Shown here: one piece after another, positions 37,905-50,565 of the stretch
Layout: every line of letters begins with the position of its first letter
How positions within the stretch are numbered: the first letter of the stretch is position 1
Assembly: GCA_963573385.1 (NCBI GenBank)
Contig: CAUYLG010059043.1
Location: 1-64,000, forward strand
Direction of reading: 5' to 3'
Source: Cacajao melanocephalus
Lineage: Eukaryota; Chordata; Mammalia; Primates; Pitheciidae
Length of the DNA stretch: 64,000 bases
The notes under the pieces: model-generated
Seen by the model: the letters and a program-made list of their open reading frames with translations, nothing else
What the model was told of the DNA's origin: nothing
Database searches by the model: none
Program-made: the position numbers and the translations under genes

Positions 37905-38262
37905 TCCTCTTCACCAGGCACATGAAAGACTACATGTCAAACATCCCTGCCATTAAATGGGGTCATTTGAGAAGTCCTGGCCAATAGACTGCAAAAAGTA
38001 ATATAAATATGTGGCCCTTTTGGTCGGAACCATAGATGTGAGCTGTCTGTGCAGGCTCTTCTCTTGCCTAGGCCACTGGGCACATTACAGACAACAGAAC
38101 CTCATTTAGCCTGGGTTCCTGAGTGACTATGTGGAGCAGACTACTCCCCTATACCAGCTTACCTGTACTGGAGAAATATCATGAAAAAAATTATCCCTTT
38201 GTTGAAGGATTCCAAGGCCCGTTTGTTCTGCAGCATAACCTAGCCTATCCTGACTAATACAG
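37905..38262 (+). mobile_element. MLT1-type (old) MaLR LTR
   Basis: The end is diagnostic: cagcataacctagcctatcc then tgactaatacagc. Upstream aatatgtggcccttttggtc fits the LTR body. Confidence 0.65.
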
Positions 38263-39299
38263 CCAATGGCCACTTAAAGGTAAAGGCAAAGAGGCTGGAT
38301 ATTTTATAAAAATCACAAGGGCTCTTGAGGATATTTCACTGTCTAAACTTTGGTTATTTGGAGGCTTCACTCTGAGTAAGGAAGAATCTAAAGTGTGTGT
38401 GAGCTGAAAGGCATGCTGCCCTGCAGTGATCGTGAGACAGTTCCCTGGCTGCACCACTGGCTAAAAGAAGGTCAGTTATCAAGGGGATATGCAAGACATT
38501 CTGACAAGAGCTTCATGGCATCATACTCACATCCTTGGAACCATATTCTCAATTGATCTGTGCATAAATGTTTCAAATGCATTTTATTTCATTTTCTGGT
38601 TTTGAAATAAGGAGTTGACATTTGCAGGAATGAGCACCATATGTGCCTTGTCATATCTCCTCAGCGGGGCAAGGCCGTCCTACTGCATGGTGCCATCTAC
38701 TTTAGCAACCTCTTGGGAAACCTTGTTTTTCATCCACGGACACTATTTGGCCAGAGACTGCAAGCAGAAGGGATAGAGATGGGAAGAGTCCTTTTTTTGG
38801 CAGTGTCTCCAAATTCACCTCACCGAAAATTCCAATTATTTTTGGTTCCTGTGTTGGCAATGAATTTTGTTAGGATGGGTAGCATATGTTCTAGTGTTTC
38901 TGAAACCATTCCAGTTTCTAATATTTTGCTTGTTTCTATAATGCAGAAAAATGCCCCAGAAATTTCAATATTTTAGTATACAAACTACATCTATCTGACA
39001 ACTTTTCACTCTAGGAAGCAATGCAAAAATTCATTTTGAAAGCCCATACCTCAGTGTTTCATTGAAACTAATGCACTTCACCCTTTACATACCAGAAACT
39101 ATATGATGATATGGTTTATTTCTGCCCCAGCAAATTCTGGCCAAAAGGGCAGTGTATCAAGTTACCTTACTCTAGAGTATCCATTTCAGAATGTGATCTC
39201 CCTGGGTCACTTAGTGGCTGTAATCTGTTCTTTAACAGAAAAGTATCTGCCCGGCTTACCATTAATTAGCATATTTTAAGAGTTTTATGAGATGAACAT
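38263..39299. other. Unassigned sequence
   Basis: No repeat family recognised in ~1 kb. A 111-codon open frame at 38641-38976 has no recognisable domain and no splice or initiation context that distinguishes it from chance. Confidence 0.5.
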
Positions 39300-39615
39300 T
39301 TCTTTATTATTATTTTTTAATATACATATTTTATCGCACTTTAGCTTCCGAGGTACATATGCAGAACATGCAGGATTGTTGTATAGGTATATACATGTCA
39401 ATGTGGTTTGCTGCCTCCATCCCCCTGTCACCTCTGTCTGGCATTTCTCCCCATGATAACCCTCCCCAACCTCCCTACCCACCTCTGTCCCTCCCCTATT
39501 CCCCCCACAACAGACCCCAGTGTGTAGTACTCCCCTCCCTGTGTCCATGTGTTCTCATTGTTCAACACCCACCTATGAGTGAGAACATGCAGCGTTTGAT
39601 TTTGTGTTCTTGTGT
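39300..39615 (-). mobile_element. 5'-truncated primate L1 3' end with fold-back
   Basis: On the minus strand: ctcactcataggtgggtgtt, L1 3' UTR, then a poly-A region at the left (39300-39320 on the plus strand is AT/T-rich). Its 5' end joins an inverted copy of its own first 17 bases (39616-39632). Confidence 0.88.
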
Positions 39616-39632
39616 AGAACACAAAATCAAAC
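39594..39632. repeat. 17-bp perfect hairpin at the L1 5' junction
   Basis: gtttgattttgtgttct (39594-39610) pairs perfectly with agaacacaaaatcaaac (39616-39632) across a 5-base loop tgtgt. It sits exactly at the truncated 5' end of the L1. Confidence 0.95.
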
Positions 39633-40335
39633 AGGTTTCTTGATGGTTCCTCTGCAGGGAAAATGAATGAGAAGTCAGCTCAGAAAGACTTTTCCTCTCA
39701 CTATCTTGTACTGATGGGGGCTTTATTCCTTGGTTTCTTTCCTTTCTCATTCCCCTCCCTATATATTACCTCTCTCAAATTAATGTAGTCCAAATTAGAC
39801 CTATACATATTTCATGAAAAAGACAGTGGTGACATTGTATGGATAGCTTTCATCCCACTTTCAATAATTAAAATGACCCAATAAAGAGATGGTGCTTTGA
39901 AGTAGAAAAAAATTATTCTCCATGTGTAGAGAAAGTGAGATGATTTTCTAAGTCTTCTGCTTTGAAGTTGGAAGTATGAGATTACTGATTTTATCAGCTG
40001 GAAATGGCTAAGTAATTTTCTTTTGCCTTTTTTTTTTCTTTCAAGATCTCTTTGTATATGGAAACAGAGGAGAAATTTACCTAATTATTTCTGTCTCTTA
40101 GGGGGAGCAATTTAAGTTGAAATCGCTCTAATTGTTGGATTATAGTCAGAAGATTTTTGGCAGCAAGGTAGAATACTTTAAAGTGATTTCCCCACTCTTG
40201 GGATAGCAGAGGTAAATAAGAGTCTTTCTACCTACTGTTTGGTGGGTTAGTGGGTGAGTATTCAGTAGATGAGATATGTTGTGTTTCATCATGCTCTACA
40301 ATGAAAAATCTGAGTTTAAATTCATATGAAATAAT
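39633..40335. other. Unassigned sequence
   Basis: No gene or repeat recognised. AT-rich with a T-run at 40028. Confidence 0.5.
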
Positions 40336-40424
40336 CTGTGCACCAAACTTGTGATACACAATTTACCTATATAACCCGCACATGTACCCATGAACCTAAA
40401 ATAAAAGGTATGAAAAAAAAAAAG
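40336..40424 (+). mobile_element. Very short L1 3' end
   Basis: gtgcaccaaacttgtgatac, tttacctatataacccgcac and gtacccatgaacctaaaata, then an A tail. Only the last ~90 bases of an L1 were inserted. Confidence 0.85.
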
Positions 40425-41573
40425 ATACGGTGCTCATCCTCAAAGGAGGATGTGATAGCTCTTTGCAATTTGATTCCTCAGTCATTGCTGAAAGTTTTGC
40501 CAAAACTGAAAAGGGCTCTCTTTAGAATGGGAAGAGCCCTGCTATATCTGTGCCATCGACTGGCTTTGGCTGCTCTTTTAGAATAGTATAAATGACAGAT
40601 GTCATGGTTTAATGGTTCATCTCTGTAAGGAAGGTTTGTGCTGCTAGGGAATTTGCATTTGGGAGTTGGTAAGATGAAGGGTGGAGTGAGGGGTAGGAGC
40701 AAGTTGTCTTGGTTTGTGGCTATGCGGGTTGGCTCTTCGGTTGGTTTGTTTGAACTTGTACAAATGCCCAGACACTCTTTGACATGTGTGCAATAAATCA
40801 ATGGAATAATAATTACATACACAGAGAGATACACCACATAGTTCTTAACATAACATTTTACTTTTTAAAATAGCTTCAAAGGACTCTAAGGCCAAGTTTC
40901 TTATTTTGCTACTTCCCTTGATGTTTCCTTCATACCAGCTTACCCCATCCACCAACACATGAATTCCACAGCAGTAGAGAAAATAATGAATTGGCTTTCT
41001 CTAGCACTTTGATTTTTCTGGATTTCAGTGAACAATTAACAACATATCCAGACATTGGGAAGGATTGAGGCCTAACATTTATTCTGTGATCTAAAGTAAA
41101 ATGTTAAACAAAACACAGCATTTAGAAATGGGAGATGTGTAGCTATGCCTCAGTCTCCCTATTCAATAACTGTGGTGTGGACAAGATGTGAACTTCTCTG
41201 AGCCTTCATGTCACAGTCTATGAAATGGCAGTCGTTGTATCAGCCTGACACATGTATGTGAAAAGTGCTTTGATTATAGTTAAGGGTCACAGCTATAAAT
41301 TATGGTATCACCATTGCTGTTATTATTATCATTACTGCTATTATGTTTATCAGGGATGATTGGGCAGGTCACACCTGAATACTCTACTTAACTTGTCATC
41401 TTCACATCCGTTCTGTGTTTCAGCTTTGTGGGTCTCCTTTGAATTTTTGGTATGTGCATTTACAGACCTCAGACTTTTATGTTTCAGTTGAGTCACTTTC
41501 TTGTGTTAGAACAATACAGAGAAATAAAGATACTATGAAAGTGACCATCTCTTTTGTTCTATCTCCAAATTTA
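40425..41573. other. Unassigned, repeat-poor sequence
   Basis: No recognised repeat or exon in 1.15 kb. Small palindrome catcctcaaaggaggatg at ~40434-40451. Confidence 0.5.
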
Positions 41574-41587
41574 AGAGATTTATTTCT

Positions 41588-42065
<478 letters not shown>

Positions 42066-42429
42066 CTAATTTCTGTCCCAAATAAGCCAGAGAAGGATTC
42101 TATAATATTTGTCTAAGAGTAAACACTTGAGAATCTGTTAGTTAACAAAGAATGTGGGGGTTTTGTGTGGATGCAGGCAAGGGGCTATATATGCAGATTG
42201 GGATAGTGGCAGCTGCAAAGCAAGGGTTCACAACTTCTAAAAAATATCAATACAGATGAGAAGCTTATACAATTAACCCCCCCGACCACCTGAAAAAAAT
42301 CCACATGGGCACATACATACAGATGTTCACATGCAGCAGTGTATGTAATTCAGGTAGTTTATAGATGCTCTGGAGTGTTTTCAAGAACTTCACATTAATT
42401 ATCTTTGCTCTCTGGGCTTCATGCATTTT

Positions 42430-42525
42430 TTTCATTTCATACATACTTTTTGAATGCTTACTATGTGCCAGATATGGTTTCTGCTGTCATTGAGCGAGCA
42501 TTCTTTTAGGTACGTGGATATATGA
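42430..42525 (-). repeat. L2/MIR 5'-end relic
   Basis: tgaatgcttactatgtgcca then gatatggtttctgctgtcat reads as a reversed L2 3' end. Confidence 0.5.
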
Positions 42526-43179
42526 TAGAGAACTGATATACTACCATAAACTCCCAGTGATTTCATTATCATTGGTTACTAATAATTCCACACAGGATCT
42601 TAATCTCTCTTTTGTTGTTTAAAAGCAGATAAGTAAAGGAAGAAGACACAAAGAAATAGATGTTTTGCCCCTTTGAAGACTAAATATGCAACTGTTCGAA
42701 GTGTCTATTTGTATCTCTTATAACTGAAGGCTAATGTTGCTAAGGTGGTTGCCCTAATATTCTTAAGACTGTCTTTTGATTAAAGCTGATCCTCTTTGAG
42801 GTCACACTCAAGTAACTTGGTTCTCCTCCTTGAGAAAGGAGATGGTATTTATGGAGTTGCAGACATTCTGCTAGCTTCATTATTTTAGGAGTTCCTGCAT
42901 AGACTTGGAAATGCTTTGATTGGTGGTATATCACACAGATCCTGCCCACAATGTGTCTAATCCGTGGGGTATCATTTGATAATATTTTACTAGGCATCTA
43001 TGCTGTGCAAGATGCTGGACAGGGTGGGGACCCATCACTTCAAGAGCTGATAGTCTTAGCCTTTTAAATGTAATTTTATTGCCCAAGTGTCTACTGAGTG
43101 TCTTATAGCTGCTATACTGAGTTCCAGGAAATGCAGCTGAGTGTTTTCCGTGTGATATTTTAAACCTGACTCACCACTT
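42526..43179. other. Unassigned sequence
   Basis: No repeat recognised, apart from a possible L2 trace at 42985-43060. Confidence 0.45.
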
Positions 43180-43315
43180 GTGAAGTTGATATTATTGCCC
43201 TTATTTTTAAGAGAAGGAAATAGAAACTCAGAGGATGTATAACTTGCTCAAGGTCATACAATAGTAAATGACAATGCCTGGGTTCCCAAGCTCCAAATGC
43301 CTTTAACGAGGAATC
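43180..43315 (-). repeat. MIR
   Basis: Reversed MIR core: attattgcccttatttttaa, gaaactcagaggatgtataa, cttgctcaaggtcatacaat, cctgggttcccaagctcc. Confidence 0.75.
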
Positions 43316-43403
43316 TAGTGATTTCCATGAGAGTCCCAGTGGACTGAGGGCTTTCTGTGTGTAAGGAAGATGACATGCATTGTCTCATTTAATCTTTTCC
43401 TTT

Positions 43404-43684
43404 TTTTGAGACGGAGTCTCTGTTGCTCACACTAGAGTGCAGTGGCGGGATCTTGGCTTACTGCAACCTCTGCCTCTCGGGTTCAAGTGATTCTCCTGCC
43501 TCAGCCTCCCAACTAACTGTGATTACAGGCATGCAACACTACATCCAGCTAATTTTTGTATTTTAGTAGAGACAGGGTTTGCCATTTTGGCCAGGGTGGT
43601 TTTGAACTCCCGGGCTAAGGCAATTCATCCACCTCAGCTTCCCAAAATACTGGGATTATAGGCGTGAGCCACCATACCTGGCCT
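43404..43684 (-). mobile_element. AluS-like with TSD
   Basis: Reversed Alu. ctcatttaatctt (43385) and ctcatttagtctt (43684) form a target-site duplication. Confidence 0.93.
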
Positions 43685-44727
43685 CATTTAGTCTTAAAGG
43701 CAAAGTTTGTGGAAGTTTTATAATTCTGTCTTGACAGGTGAGTTCACTGGGATTTTCAAGAATGCCTTCTAGGCACAATGCTGACATGGCTAAGAAGTGG
43801 GTTACGAATGAGTAACTCTGAGGCTTAAATCCTCATGGTAACATTATGGCTATAATAATAGTGACAGTATGGCCATAATAATAAAGGTTGTCCAAACTCT
43901 AGGGAGGGTATTGTTTTTCAGAAAGTTTAGAATCCTAGTATATTAAGAAGAGATTATCATACAATATTTAGTTTTCATTTCCTTAAAGATGTTTAAAGAT
44001 TTGTTTAAAGATGTTTATATATACACAAACATACATATACATACACATATCTTCATACATGCATGAACGTATGTAAAAACAAGTAAAAGAATGGATGACT
44101 GTGTATGACTCTATTCTCTCTGATTGTTGGATACTCAGGTGATCTTAAAATTTTCTATGATGCATGTTGTACATTTGTAATAAAAAAAATTAAATGCATT
44201 TTTAACAGAAGCAGCAATGATAATTTCTTCAGGGAGGTTGTGTAAGGTGCTGGTGGAGGAGGAGGTGTTTTCTGAGCCCGTGGCAGCATTTTTCAGTCTC
44301 TGAGTCATAGATGACTCAGTGTGATAACACAACCTAGAGAGAAGACTTGGACTGTCAGTTTGCAAAATGAATCATAAAAACCAAACTTTTGACAATGAAA
44401 ATGTTGTTACATGGAGAAAAGAACATGTTTTACATGGCCTTGTTTCTCAGTTTATTTGCATTGAGATGGGCCCTCTGTCCCTCAGTTCACGGTAAAGCTA
44501 CAACTCTTGGGGATTAAAGGTAACCATGACGAGGAGTCGGGAATGCTTTGTGGCCTCCAGAGACTGTGAGACTGTATGCATTCACACGGGGCTTTGCAAA
44601 CCATTCCAGATACTTAAAGAGCTACTTATTCATTGGGACTGACCCATTTGAAGGAACGGAGTTTTTTAAATGGTTGGAAATAATATTTTCCATAATGTAT
44701 AAGGTGGGATTTACAAGGAGTGATCTT
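43685..44727. other. Unassigned sequence
   Basis: No gene recognised. A short tandem of tatggc(t/c)ataataata occurs at 43845-43884 and a degenerate purine/pyrimidine CA/TA tract at 44010-44062. Confidence 0.5.
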
Positions 44728-45062
44728 TTACTTTTTGTTAATCGACATGTAATAATTGTACATATTTATGGGGTACAGTGATTTTGATACATGTCCACAA
44801 TGTGTATTGATCAATTCCTGGTAATTAGCATATCTATTACCTCAAATGTTTATCATTTTTTTATTCTGGTAACCTTAACAATCCTCTCTGGCTGTTTGAA
44901 AATATGCAATAAATTATTGTTAACTGCGGTCACCTTATAGTGCTTCAGAACAGTAGAATTTATTCTTCCTATCTAGCTGTAATTTTGTATCTGTAACCAA
45001 CCTTTCCCTCTCCCCTCTCACCCCTCTCTTTTTATCCTTTAGTAACCAGTTTACCTTTAAAC
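44728..45062 (-). mobile_element. 5'-truncated old L1 3' UTR
   Basis: Forward wording taataattgtacatatttat, ggggtacagtgattttgata, ctattacctcaaatgtttat, aataaattattgttaactgc, ctatctagctgtaattttgt is the reversed L1 3' UTR. Confidence 0.85.
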
Positions 45063-45354
45063 AATAATTTCGGGTTTTTTTTCACCCCTTGCCATAGTTG
45101 ACTGGCAAGCTGTAAAGTCCTTTTTAATCAGTTCAGCCTTCAAAGGATAATATTTAAATGTCTTTTGTGAGATAGTCTTTTATTTAATGCCCTTCATAGT
45201 CACTGCATTCAAAATTAAGATGCTTTTTAAAAAAGTTAGTAGCGTACAACAAAATCAACTTTTAAGACTGTTAAATTACCCCAGTGCCATTTAAGGTACG
45301 TTTTTCTCACTTTCAAGATTTGTCTTTTAAATTAATTCATTAAGGGACTTGGTA

Positions 45355-45392
<38 letters not shown>

Positions 45393-48324
45393 AAGCTCTG
45401 CTGTCGTTTATATGTTTTCTCTCGAATCTTGCTGTTAGCTTCACATTTTAAGTTGTTTTATTTGATGGGGAAAGGCTTCATTTGAAATTTTTATTGATAA
45501 TACTTCTAACTGCAAGAAAAAGACATAAACCTGCAAAACAGTAACTATCACGGTGGCCACAATTGGGAGGTCTGCAAAATGGTTTATTACCAGTAGAAAA
45601 AAAAATGTTGGGAACCATAGTCGTCGTTATAGGGGTCACCACCTCGTCTATGTACATTTTATGTTTTGCCCTTTCCATTTTGAGAGTATAGATGATGGTA
45701 GTGCCAAACAACACACTTTCCCCTCCCGTAATGTCTGTGGGCTTTGTTTTGATTCTCTTTTTATTAATGATGTGAAAACTCTGGGGTCACATAAAAATGA
45801 GGCAAGGTCAGGCTCTGTGAGCCTTAGAATGCTGAAAATGTCCCTGTATCTGGCAAATGAAGGAATGGTCTATAGCGGCCACATTTGACTTCTAAAGCTT
45901 TTTAGCTCTTTTGCAGAGTTCAGCTACCTGGGTGAACTTTGCAGAGTGGCCTCATACTATTGCTTTCTTAAGGCAGAACATGAAAGACCTGTGGTGGAGA
46001 AATTGAAATGTGATGGAAGGGAGCATCCCAAGTTTGTCATAAAAGCTTTTTATGGTTGTTCTGTGGCAATTTCTGGACTATTAAAGGATGGTGCAGGTAG
46101 CTACAGACATCAAGGTCAAGGGTCTAGTACTTTTGTTGTTGTTATTGTTGTTCAGGCTTTCAGAGAATGCCTTATTTAACACCTTGTTAGGATAAAATTG
46201 CTTTTGACTTTATAAACACAGGTGTTCGGTTTGAATCTTAATGAACTGTGAAATACGTAAATGTCTAAAAGGAAATTCTATAAATTGTGAACATGGCTCT
46301 GTCAGCACACTAAATGGATTAGGAAAATTCATTGTCTGCCCGATAACTGAACACCAATGTGATGGATGTACATGAATTAGTCCTGAAAAGCCAATAAAAT
46401 GGAGGAAGAAAGTAGAGTCTAGGAGATATTTGTGTGGGTTCCCCCACCACAAATGAGTACTGGTGCAGAAGGGCTTGGAAATCAGAATGGCTATTCAGAG
46501 GAAGGCCAAGAAGGAATACATATGAGCAGACAACACAGAATTTATAGAGTAAAACCACAAACACCTTATTTTCCATTGTACTAAAATAATGATATTTTAC
46601 AGTACTCTTTTTGTATGTAATTCTGCTTTAAATTTCATATTGTTACTGCAGCTCAAATCTCATTATAAGTGTTCCAACAAAAATCCTTTTTTAATCAAAA
46701 ACTTTCCAAACGTTAGCCCATTGTCAATGTATTTTGAGCAACTTATTTTTCCAGTGGAACAAAAGAATTTGGCCCTTCTTTTTTAACTCATTAGGATGTT
46801 ATTTGACCTGTGTGACCAAATATGCATTTAAGATAACAGAATCATTTTAATTTCTACATTAAAACCATTCATAATCTGTGTCCATTGTTTTGGGGTATAG
46901 AGGTATGGAGTCAGAGCTCTTTATTTTCTTTGAAAGAAAATATATGGATCATTAGTGCTTTTGTTTGGTTATACTTCTGTTTGAAAAAGGCATTGTCTAT
47001 AATATATTAAGCTGCAACTGGAAGTGACAGTATCCAATTAGCCAATTGTCTATGAGAATATACATGTCCTCTGCTAAGTATTACTTACTGGTAAATGGTT
47101 TGCAGGGAAAAAAAGAATTTATTTCTGTCATGTCTGTGGGAAGCTGACTGGCCACTTTAAAAAGGAGATGACAGAATTTAGGAGGAGGGAAATCCAACAA
47201 AACTCTTACTGACCCTCGAGTTCACATTCTTTACTCTTTTTAAAATGAATTTTATGGAAAACAGAATTTATTAAGTACTTCCATTCCCTTCTTTTTCTTT
47301 GGCGGGGGGGCACCGTTTGGAAATAACCAGTTTGTATTGTGATTATGCTTTCCCGACACTGGATCCATGTTTGTCACACTTGCCTTCATTCCCCTGGAAA
47401 AGGGACATTTGCTGTAGTTGGGTTTCTTTATGTATATTTACACAGCAAACCAAAATGTCAAGAGTAAAGTTAAATAGCAGGGTTTCTGCAAGATTATTTT
47501 ACCCATTTTCATATGAATTTTTCTCTCTCTTAAATTAAATACAGATATTTATTCCATGCAGACATATACTTTCCTCCTTTTGTCTTATTGAAAAAAAGGA
47601 GGAATACAACTTGAGGTAATAAGTTGTATAGTTAAGGATCATTTTAACTTTAGGAGTTTGGTATTATTGCAAGCATTTCTACCTCAAAGTCTGTGAAATT
47701 TATTTTATTGCATTTAAAAAAAAAATTTCAAATGTACATGATTTCTTAAATCCTTATGGCTATAACAGAACAACGTCTGGCTCCTACAATACTCCTTGGC
47801 AGTTACTAATTTGAAATGGGACAGATTCTGTGTTTGGTCATTAAGATCTGGCCAAATGTGAAGGAAAAGAGAAGATCCAACTCCTCATTTACTGAGTGTG
47901 ATTCCTTTGCGCAGTGCCAGCAATGCCAGGGCCAAAAGGGTTAGCTCTCTCCATAGCGATGACTGCCTTTGACAGCTCTTCTGAGAGTAGTACCAAAAAG
48001 AGGGAAAGGAATGGATACAGAACTGCTGGGGATGGACAGAGACCTAACTGTCACTGAGGGAGTGGCATGAGGATTTGTCAACTCTTCAACCTCATTCTCA
48101 TCCAAATTCGAAAAGTACATTTGGGTAAAGACACATAGCAATTTTAAACATTTAATTTTGAAAAACTTAAACTACATTTGCATGTTGCCTTGTGTGTGTA
48201 TGAAAGACACAGAACACTTAGATGTGGAAATTAGGTGTACAGGTATATTAGGTGCATTAGGTAATCATTTTGATAAGCTTTTTATTGGATCTCCAGTTTG
48301 TTAGTTTTAAATTGCCTATCTGGT
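45063..48324. other. Longest repeat-poor stretch
   Basis: About 3.3 kb in which I see only a pure (TA)n tract at 45361-45387. No exon could be supported. Composition is AT-rich and mixed. In a window this repeat-dense, such a gap may mark old functional sequence. Confidence 0.5.
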
Positions 48325-48390
48325 GCTAGGTGCTGGAGACACAGATATAAACAAGAAATAAATACCAACATTATCACCCATAATATGATT
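48325..48390 (-). repeat. L2 trace
   Basis: gctaggtgctggagacacag then atataaacaagaaataa resembles a reversed L2 3' end. Confidence 0.45.
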
Positions 48391-48611
48391 GTTGAAAAAA
48401 AGCTTAAGAATTGTTTGTCATTCTTTTTGTCCTTGAGTTTCCATTAGAATTGATTCACTAAAGATTCAGTCTAGTGGACTGTTGGTTGCCTGACAAAGCA
48501 AGCCCTACAAATACTTTGAGCATATAAACAGGGTAAGTGCATGGAAATACCTAATGAATAGAAGAACTTACTTTGATGCCTGGAGCACTATTTACTTACA
48601 AATCCTTTTTT

Positions 48612-48886
48612 TGAATATAAAACTTTATTTATTTTTAACAAATTGATAGATAACATTGTATGTTTTTATCAGGTATAACGAGCTTCAAAATACATATATA
48701 TTGTGGAATGGTTAAATCTAGATAATTAACAAATACATTACCCACATAGTTATTTTTGTGGTTAAGAGCACATAATATACACTCACCTTACATTTTTCAA
48801 GAATATATTATCATTAACTACAGTCATTTTGCTGTATAATATATCTTTTGAAATTTATTCCTCCATAATAGATGTACTGCTTTCCA
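48612..48886 (-). mobile_element. L1 3' UTR, left part of an interrupted L1
   Basis: Reversed L1 3' UTR (acaaattgatagataacatt; ttcaaaatacatatatattg; atcattaactacagtcattt). It continues after the Alu and rearrangement, at about 49500, with ORF2. Confidence 0.75.
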
Positions 48887-48904
48887 TAATTGATGTACTA
48901 ATTT

Positions 48905-49020
48905 GTCTTTCTTTCTTCCTTCCTTCCTTCCTTCCTTCCTTCCTTCCTTCCTTCCTTCCTTCCTTCCTTTCTTTCTTTCCTTTCTTTCCTTTCTTTTCTT
49001 TCTTTTCTTTCTTTCTTCTT
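48905..49020. repeat. (TTCC)n/(TTTC)n array in an Alu tail
   Basis: About 115 bases of TTCC then TTTC repeats. They occupy the position of the poly-T of the reversed Alu that follows, so the Alu A tail has expanded into a tetranucleotide array. Confidence 0.95.
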
Positions 49021-49313
49021 ATTTTTTGAGACAGAGTCTTGTTCTGTCACCCAGTCTGGGGTGCAGTGGTGCGATCTTGGCTCACTGCAACCTCTGCCTC
49101 CCAGGCTCAAGTGATCCTTCTGCCTCAGCCTCCCAAGTAGCTAGGACTACAGGCACACACCACCACACCTGGCTAATTTTTATATGTATTTTTTGTAGAG
49201 ATAGGGTTTCACCATGTTGCCCAGGTTGGTCTGAAACTCCTGGGCTCAATCAATTGACCTGTCTTGGCCTCCCAAACTGCTAGGATTATAGGCATGAGGC
49301 ACCCCACCCAGCC
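49021..49313 (-). mobile_element. Alu with TSD, next to a large inverted repeat
   Basis: Full reversed Alu. tgatgtactaatt at 48891-48903 and 49314-49326 is the target-site duplication. The last 21 bases of the Alu (its 5' end) form part of the left arm of the 76-bp inverted repeat. Confidence 0.93.
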
Positions 49314-49459
49314 TGATGTACTAATTAGACCCATATCAATTTTAAACATTTAATTTTGAAAAACTTAATGTGTGTAATATGGTTTAAGTTTTTCAAAATT
49401 AAATGTTTAAAATTGATATGGGTCTAATTAGTACATCAGGCTGGGTGGGGTGCCTCATG
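49293..49459. repeat. 76-bp perfect inverted repeat, 15-base spacer
   Basis: 49293-49368 is the exact reverse complement of 49384-49459; pairing stops at both ends (g49292/a49460 and t49369/t49383). The left arm is made of an Alu 5' end, its target-site duplication, and a 40-bp block that matches 48131-48170 with two mismatches. Such DNA can extrude as a cruciform. Confidence 0.97.
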
Positions 49460-50260
49460 ATTACTAATTTATAATTAGTACATCAATAGTATTTAAGGGC
49501 TTATTTTTTTCCCACATTTTTGCCAAAGCCTATTATCTTTAGCCTTTTTATTAATGGCCATTATAACTGGGGTGATGTGATATCTCATTGTGGTTTTGAT
49601 TTGCATTTCCTAGATGATCAGTGATGTTGAGGATTTTTTCATATACATCTTGGCCATTTTCATGTCTTCTTTTTGAGAAATGTCTGTTCAGGTCTTTAGC
49701 TCATCTTTTAATTAGATTATTTGTGTTTTTGCTATTGAGTTAAATTTATTATATATTTTAGATATTAACCCTTGTCAGATGTGTAGTTTGCAGATATTTT
49801 CTCCTCTTCTGTATGTTGTTTCTTCAGTCGGTTGCTTGTTGTTTTTTGTTTGTTTTGCTGTGCAGGCTTTTTAGTTTGATATAATCCCATTTGTCTATTT
49901 TTGCTTTTGTTGTCTGTGATTTTGAGGTCTTATCTAAAAAAAATCCCTGCCCAGGTCAGAGTCATGAAACATTTTCCCTAATGTTTTATTCTGGTAGCTT
50001 TATAGTTTTGGATTTTACATTTTAGTCTTTAGATCATTTTGAGTAAACTTTGTATATAGTGAGAGATAGGGTCTAATTTCTTTCTTCTATATGTGGATAT
50101 CCAGTTTTCCCAGCACCATTTATTGAAGAGTCCTTTCCACATTGTGTATAATTGGTACCTTTGTTGAAAATTAGTTGGCTACAAATGCATGGATTTGTTT
50201 CTGGACTCTATTTTGTTCCACTGGACTATGTATCTGTTTTTATGCCAGTACAATACTATG

Positions 50261-50565
50261 CTTTTTTTTTTTGTTGTTGTTGTTGTTGTTAGATGGAGTC
50301 TTGCTCTATCATTCAGGCTGGAGTGTGGTGGCACAATCTTGGCTCACAGCAATCTCTGCCTCCTGAGTTCAAGCAATTCTCCTGCCTCAGCCTCCTGAGT
50401 AGCTAGGATTACAGGTGTCTGCCACCATGCCCAGCTAATTATTCTTAGTAGAGACAGGGTTTTGCCTTGTTGGCCAGGCTGGTTTTGAAATCCTGACCTC
50501 AAGTGATCCACTTGCCTCAGCCTCCCACAGTACTGGGATTACAGGTGTGAGCTGCTGCACCCAGC
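50261..50565 (-). mobile_element. AluS-like inside L1
   Basis: The reversed Alu starts with poly-T and (GTT)n at 50261-50290 and ends gctgctgcacccagcc. L1 wording continues across it. Confidence 0.93.

Noticed and set aside
38641..38976. 111-codon open frame in unassigned sequence
   Set aside because: No recognised domain, no supporting splice or promoter signals; expected length by chance in 64 kb.
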